Shown here: positions 14,456-16,094 of the stretch, one piece after another | Layout: each line of letters opens with the position of its first letter | How positions within the stretch are numbered: the stretch's first letter is position 1 | Source: Pleurotus ostreatus/Saccharomyces cerevisiae fusant | Taxonomy: Eukaryota; Opisthokonta | Direction of reading: 5' to 3' | NCBI GenBank assembly: GCA_024196135.1 | Contig: JAMQCK010000770.1 | Coordinates: 1 to 16,094 of the forward strand | Length of the DNA stretch: 16,094 nucleotides | The notes under the pieces: model-generated | What the model was told of the DNA's origin: nothing | Database searches by the model: none | What the model saw: the letters and a program-made list of their open reading frames with translations, nothing else | Made by a program: the position numbers and the translations under genes

Positions 14456-14460
14456 AAAAA
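14456..14460 (-). terminator. Pol III terminator of the intron-containing tRNA-Val
   Basis: A run of five T on the minus strand (plus-strand A at 14456-14460) starts 21 nt past the 3' end of the tRNA at 14481. Confidence 0.7.
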
Positions 14461-14480
14461 CGTTACCGCAAATCTGCGAT

Positions 14481-14575
14481 TGAGTCGGCCCAGGATCGAA
14501 CTGAGGACCTTCTGTGGACACTATTGGACATTCCGAATGTTAGACAGATGCGATAACCAGCTACGCCACCGACCC
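14481..14575 (-). tRNA. tRNA-Val(AAC) with a 21-nt intron
   Basis: A full cloverleaf: acceptor GGGTCGG/CCGACTC (one G-T pair), D-arm with GCGT/TCGC, anticodon stem TCTGT/ACAGA, loop CTAACAC with anticodon AAC, T-arm CTCAG-TTCGATC-CTGGG and discriminator A. A 21-nt insertion (plus-strand 14515-14535) lies one base 3' of the anticodon, between positions 37 and 38, the canonical place of nuclear tRNA introns. With the intron removed it is identical over all 74 nt to the tRNA at 15415. The A and B boxes are intact and a T5 terminator follows. It decodes GTT and, with inosine at position 34, GTC and GTA. Confidence 0.95.
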
Positions 14576-14738
14576 ATGGGAGGCGCTGGTCGTACAATGT
14601 TTCCGGCGCGAAAGGCGTAGCGAAGGCCGTCAATGCAGTGTACGATCAGAACAGTGCACGCGCGGGCGTGGCTAGCGTCAGCGAAGATGGTGGGCCAAGG
14701 GGGGAGAAGGTTACGTCGTGCGCCGCGGCAGCACTGAC
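14576..14738. other. Short spacer between tRNA-Val and repeat R6
   Basis: The tRNA 5' flank contains AGGCGCTGG (about 14581-14589), which shares the GGCGC core of the array promoters. No gene is seen. Confidence 0.3.
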
Positions 14739-14801
14739 ATGGACGTCGGGATCAAAAGGGTTCGGCGGATGCCGAGAGCTGATGGACGTTTTCGAAACCG
14801 G
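14739..14801 (+). repeat. R6: copy 6 of dispersed hairpin/B-box repeat
   Basis: It has the head ATGGACGTCGGGATCAAAAG (14739-14758), the hairpin TCGGC-GGAT-GCCGA (14762-14775) and the tail GTTTTCGAAACCGG (about 14788-14801), with a B-box-like TTCGAAACC. Hairpin and head match R4, but the interval to the tail is shorter. Confidence 0.6.
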
Positions 14802-15414
14802 ATGCGGCTATCTAGGCCTGGACAGTCACACGGACGGGGAGGGGTGATATCCTCTTGCAACCGCGACGCGCTAACCGTCTGGGCGTGACGACTCCGCCGT
14901 TTGACGCGTTCTTGGCGTGCTCATGCCTCTCTCTTTCATAGCAGACGACCGATCCCCCCACATGCGCCTACGTCACCCGTAGGCCGCATCATTCGCCGTC
15001 CGTCCTTCCCTGAGCTTCCACCGCCCTGTCTCCTTCACCGTGCCTCTCTTCAGTCACGACCCGTCTTGCCACCATATTCCCCGCGCCCTCATTACATGCA
15101 ATCCTCATACCTGCTTCCTTGCTGTCGACCATTCCAGCGCGTTTTGTGAATCAGTTTCGAGCACACGAGTGACCTCGCTGCGCATATACCCAGATCCCCG
15201 ACCTCCGCCCTGCCTTACTCGATCTCCCCCTCCATCTGCTCGATCCCTCCTCTCTATTTTCTCGCTACCTTCTCTCCCCCCTTCCCCTCCCCCTCCCCTC
15301 CACTCTTGCCTCTCCGTCTCATCCCTCACCCCTTGCCCCTCCCCCTACCCTTTCTTCCCTTACCATCCCTCGGCCCCGCCAGCCCGCATCATCCATTCCT
15401 CAGCTTGCCACCAC
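14802..15414. other. Gene-free, increasingly C/T-rich stretch between R6 and the second tRNA-Val
   Basis: The plus-strand open frames here encode only Pro/Ser/Leu runs dictated by the pyrimidine-rich composition. No promoter, repeat copy or recognisable protein is seen. Confidence 0.5.
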
Positions 15415-15488
15415 GGGTCGGTGGCGTAGCTGGTTATCGCATCTGTCTAACACACAGAAGGTCCTCAGTTCGATCCTGGGCCGACTCA
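15415..15488 (+). tRNA. tRNA-Val(AAC), intronless
   Basis: A 74-nt cloverleaf. The acceptor 15415-15421 pairs with 15481-15487, the anticodon stem TCTGT/ACAGA encloses CTAACAC with anticodon AAC at 15449-15451, the T-arm is at 15464-15480 and the discriminator is A15488. It is identical to the exons of the tRNA at 14481-14575 but lacks the intron. The two genes are divergent, 839 bp apart. Confidence 0.96.
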
Positions 15489-15508
15489 TCTCGTCCTTTA
15501 CGTATTGC

Positions 15509-15513
15509 TTTTT
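15509..15513 (+). terminator. Pol III terminator of the intronless tRNA-Val
   Basis: A TTTTT run lies 21 nt past the tRNA 3' end, the same distance as at the intron-containing copy. Confidence 0.75.
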
Positions 15514-16094
15514 CCCCTGCTACATACCCGGTTCCTTGCTTAGACGTTCCCTTTCCCCCTTCCCCTCTTGCATTCGCACTTGTCCCTCCGTGGTGTATTA
15601 TGTCGCGCTCGCACTTCGCCCCGCATGCGCTTCCTTCTCAATCTCCGAAGCCCTCTCTTTTCCTTCGAAGCGCATTCCCCCTCTTTCGGTCTCCCATTCC
15701 TCGCCCTCACACACTCTCTCGATTCCCGTTCCTCTCGCCCTTTCCTTCTGCGTGCAAATGCCCGCTCCCTCACACTCCTTGGATGTCCTTCGTTCTCGCC
15801 TCCTCTCCCTTCGTTCTCGCCTCCTCTCCCTTCGTTCCCCCCTCCTCCTCCTTTCCCTCCTTTCCCTCCTCTCCCTTCATCTCCCTCCTCTCCCTTCATC
15901 TCCCTCCTCTCCCTTCATCTCCCCCCCTCCTCCCCTGTTGCCTCATTTCTCTTCGTTGTCGTTCTCACCTCCCATTCCCCTTCGTCCCCCTCCCCCTCCC
16001 TTCGTCCTTTCCCCACCTTCGCATCCTCGTCCCCCCCACCCCTCTCTCACTTCGCCCCCCCCCCCCCACCCTTACCCCATCCTCCCACCATCCT
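15514..16094. repeat. Long C/T-rich tract with 21-bp and 19-bp repeats and C13 run
   Basis: The plus strand is overwhelmingly C and T to the end of the window. TTCGTT-headed 21-bp units start at 15789, 15810 and 15831. A 19-bp CTCCTCTCCCTTCATCTCC unit is repeated three times at about 15862-15920. A run of 13 C lies at 16055-16067. No gene is supported. The tract is a polypyrimidine/polypurine sequence with triplex or i-motif potential, and such runs are also where assemblies tend to break. Confidence 0.7.

Noticed and set aside
2257..14801. Repeats R1-R6 as protein-coding exons (conserved GREQKxSANAEA reading on plus, RHxPxxxVPDxH on minus)
   Set aside because: The plus reading has no shared start, splice or downstream frame, and the minus reading is interrupted by TAG in R1 and R5. 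Stem conservation fits a structured or Pol III-type element better.
14901..15429. Pro/Ser/Leu-rich plus-strand frames
   Set aside because: The content follows from the C/T-rich strand; no start context, promoter or repeat constraint supports coding.
1..16094. Transposase, reverse transcriptase, CRISPR array or bacterial operon
   Set aside because: No DDE, RT, integrase or Cas motifs, no terminal inverted repeats flanking a gene, and no regularly spaced identical repeats with unique spacers were seen.

Overview
The window looks like nuclear DNA of a eukaryote, most likely a fungus and possibly a basidiomycete. The reasons are three Pol III tRNA-Val-type loci (one with a 21-nt intron after position 37), TATA-box Pol II promoters, compact genes without visible introns, and GC-rich Ser/Pro/Ala-rich proteins. 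Nothing bacterial is visible: no Shine-Dalgarno-led operons and no recognisable prokaryotic protein families. The lineage call is inference only.

Layout. From about 131 to 13581 there are eight candidate protein genes, all on the minus strand: A 131-604, B 1271-1756, C 2935-4308, D 5472-6113, E 6424-7251, F 8307-9869, G 10844-11656 and H 12769-13581. None has a domain, signal peptide or membrane span that I recognise; all look mostly disordered. The case that they are genes is structural. In seven of the eight (A is doubtful) a TATA-like box lies about 55-255 bp upstream, and the chosen start is the first ATG downstream of that box. Copies of a short motif (plus-strand sense TTTGNGGCGC or ATTGNGGCG) lie just beyond the box. 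Tandem repeats inside the genes have periods of 18, 21 or 24 bp, all multiples of three. Genes D and G are clear paralogues; E and F, and possibly others, share only short motifs.

Between the genes lies a family of six short repeats, all in plus orientation. Each has a GTCGGGA-like head (divergent in one copy), a CGGC-NNAT-GCCG hairpin and a tail resembling a Pol III B box (GTTCRAANC). They start at about 2257, 5304, 7846, 10502, 12414 and 14739 and lie in the larger gaps of the array. They could be SINE-like elements, a small structured RNA family or TFIIIC-type boundary elements.

The right end (13.9-16.1 kb) holds a 24-bp minisatellite, a divergent pair of tRNA-Val(AAC) genes with identical exons (one with an intron, one without), and then a long C/T-rich tract with 21-bp and 19-bp repeats and a run of 13 C. 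A third tRNA-Val-like locus at 5061-5134 has anticodon AAT (Ile) and a damaged T-arm and is probably a pseudogene.

I see no evidence that the genes form a biochemical pathway. The window is best read as an array of fast-evolving, low-complexity genes with a shared promoter design, separated by a shared intergenic element.
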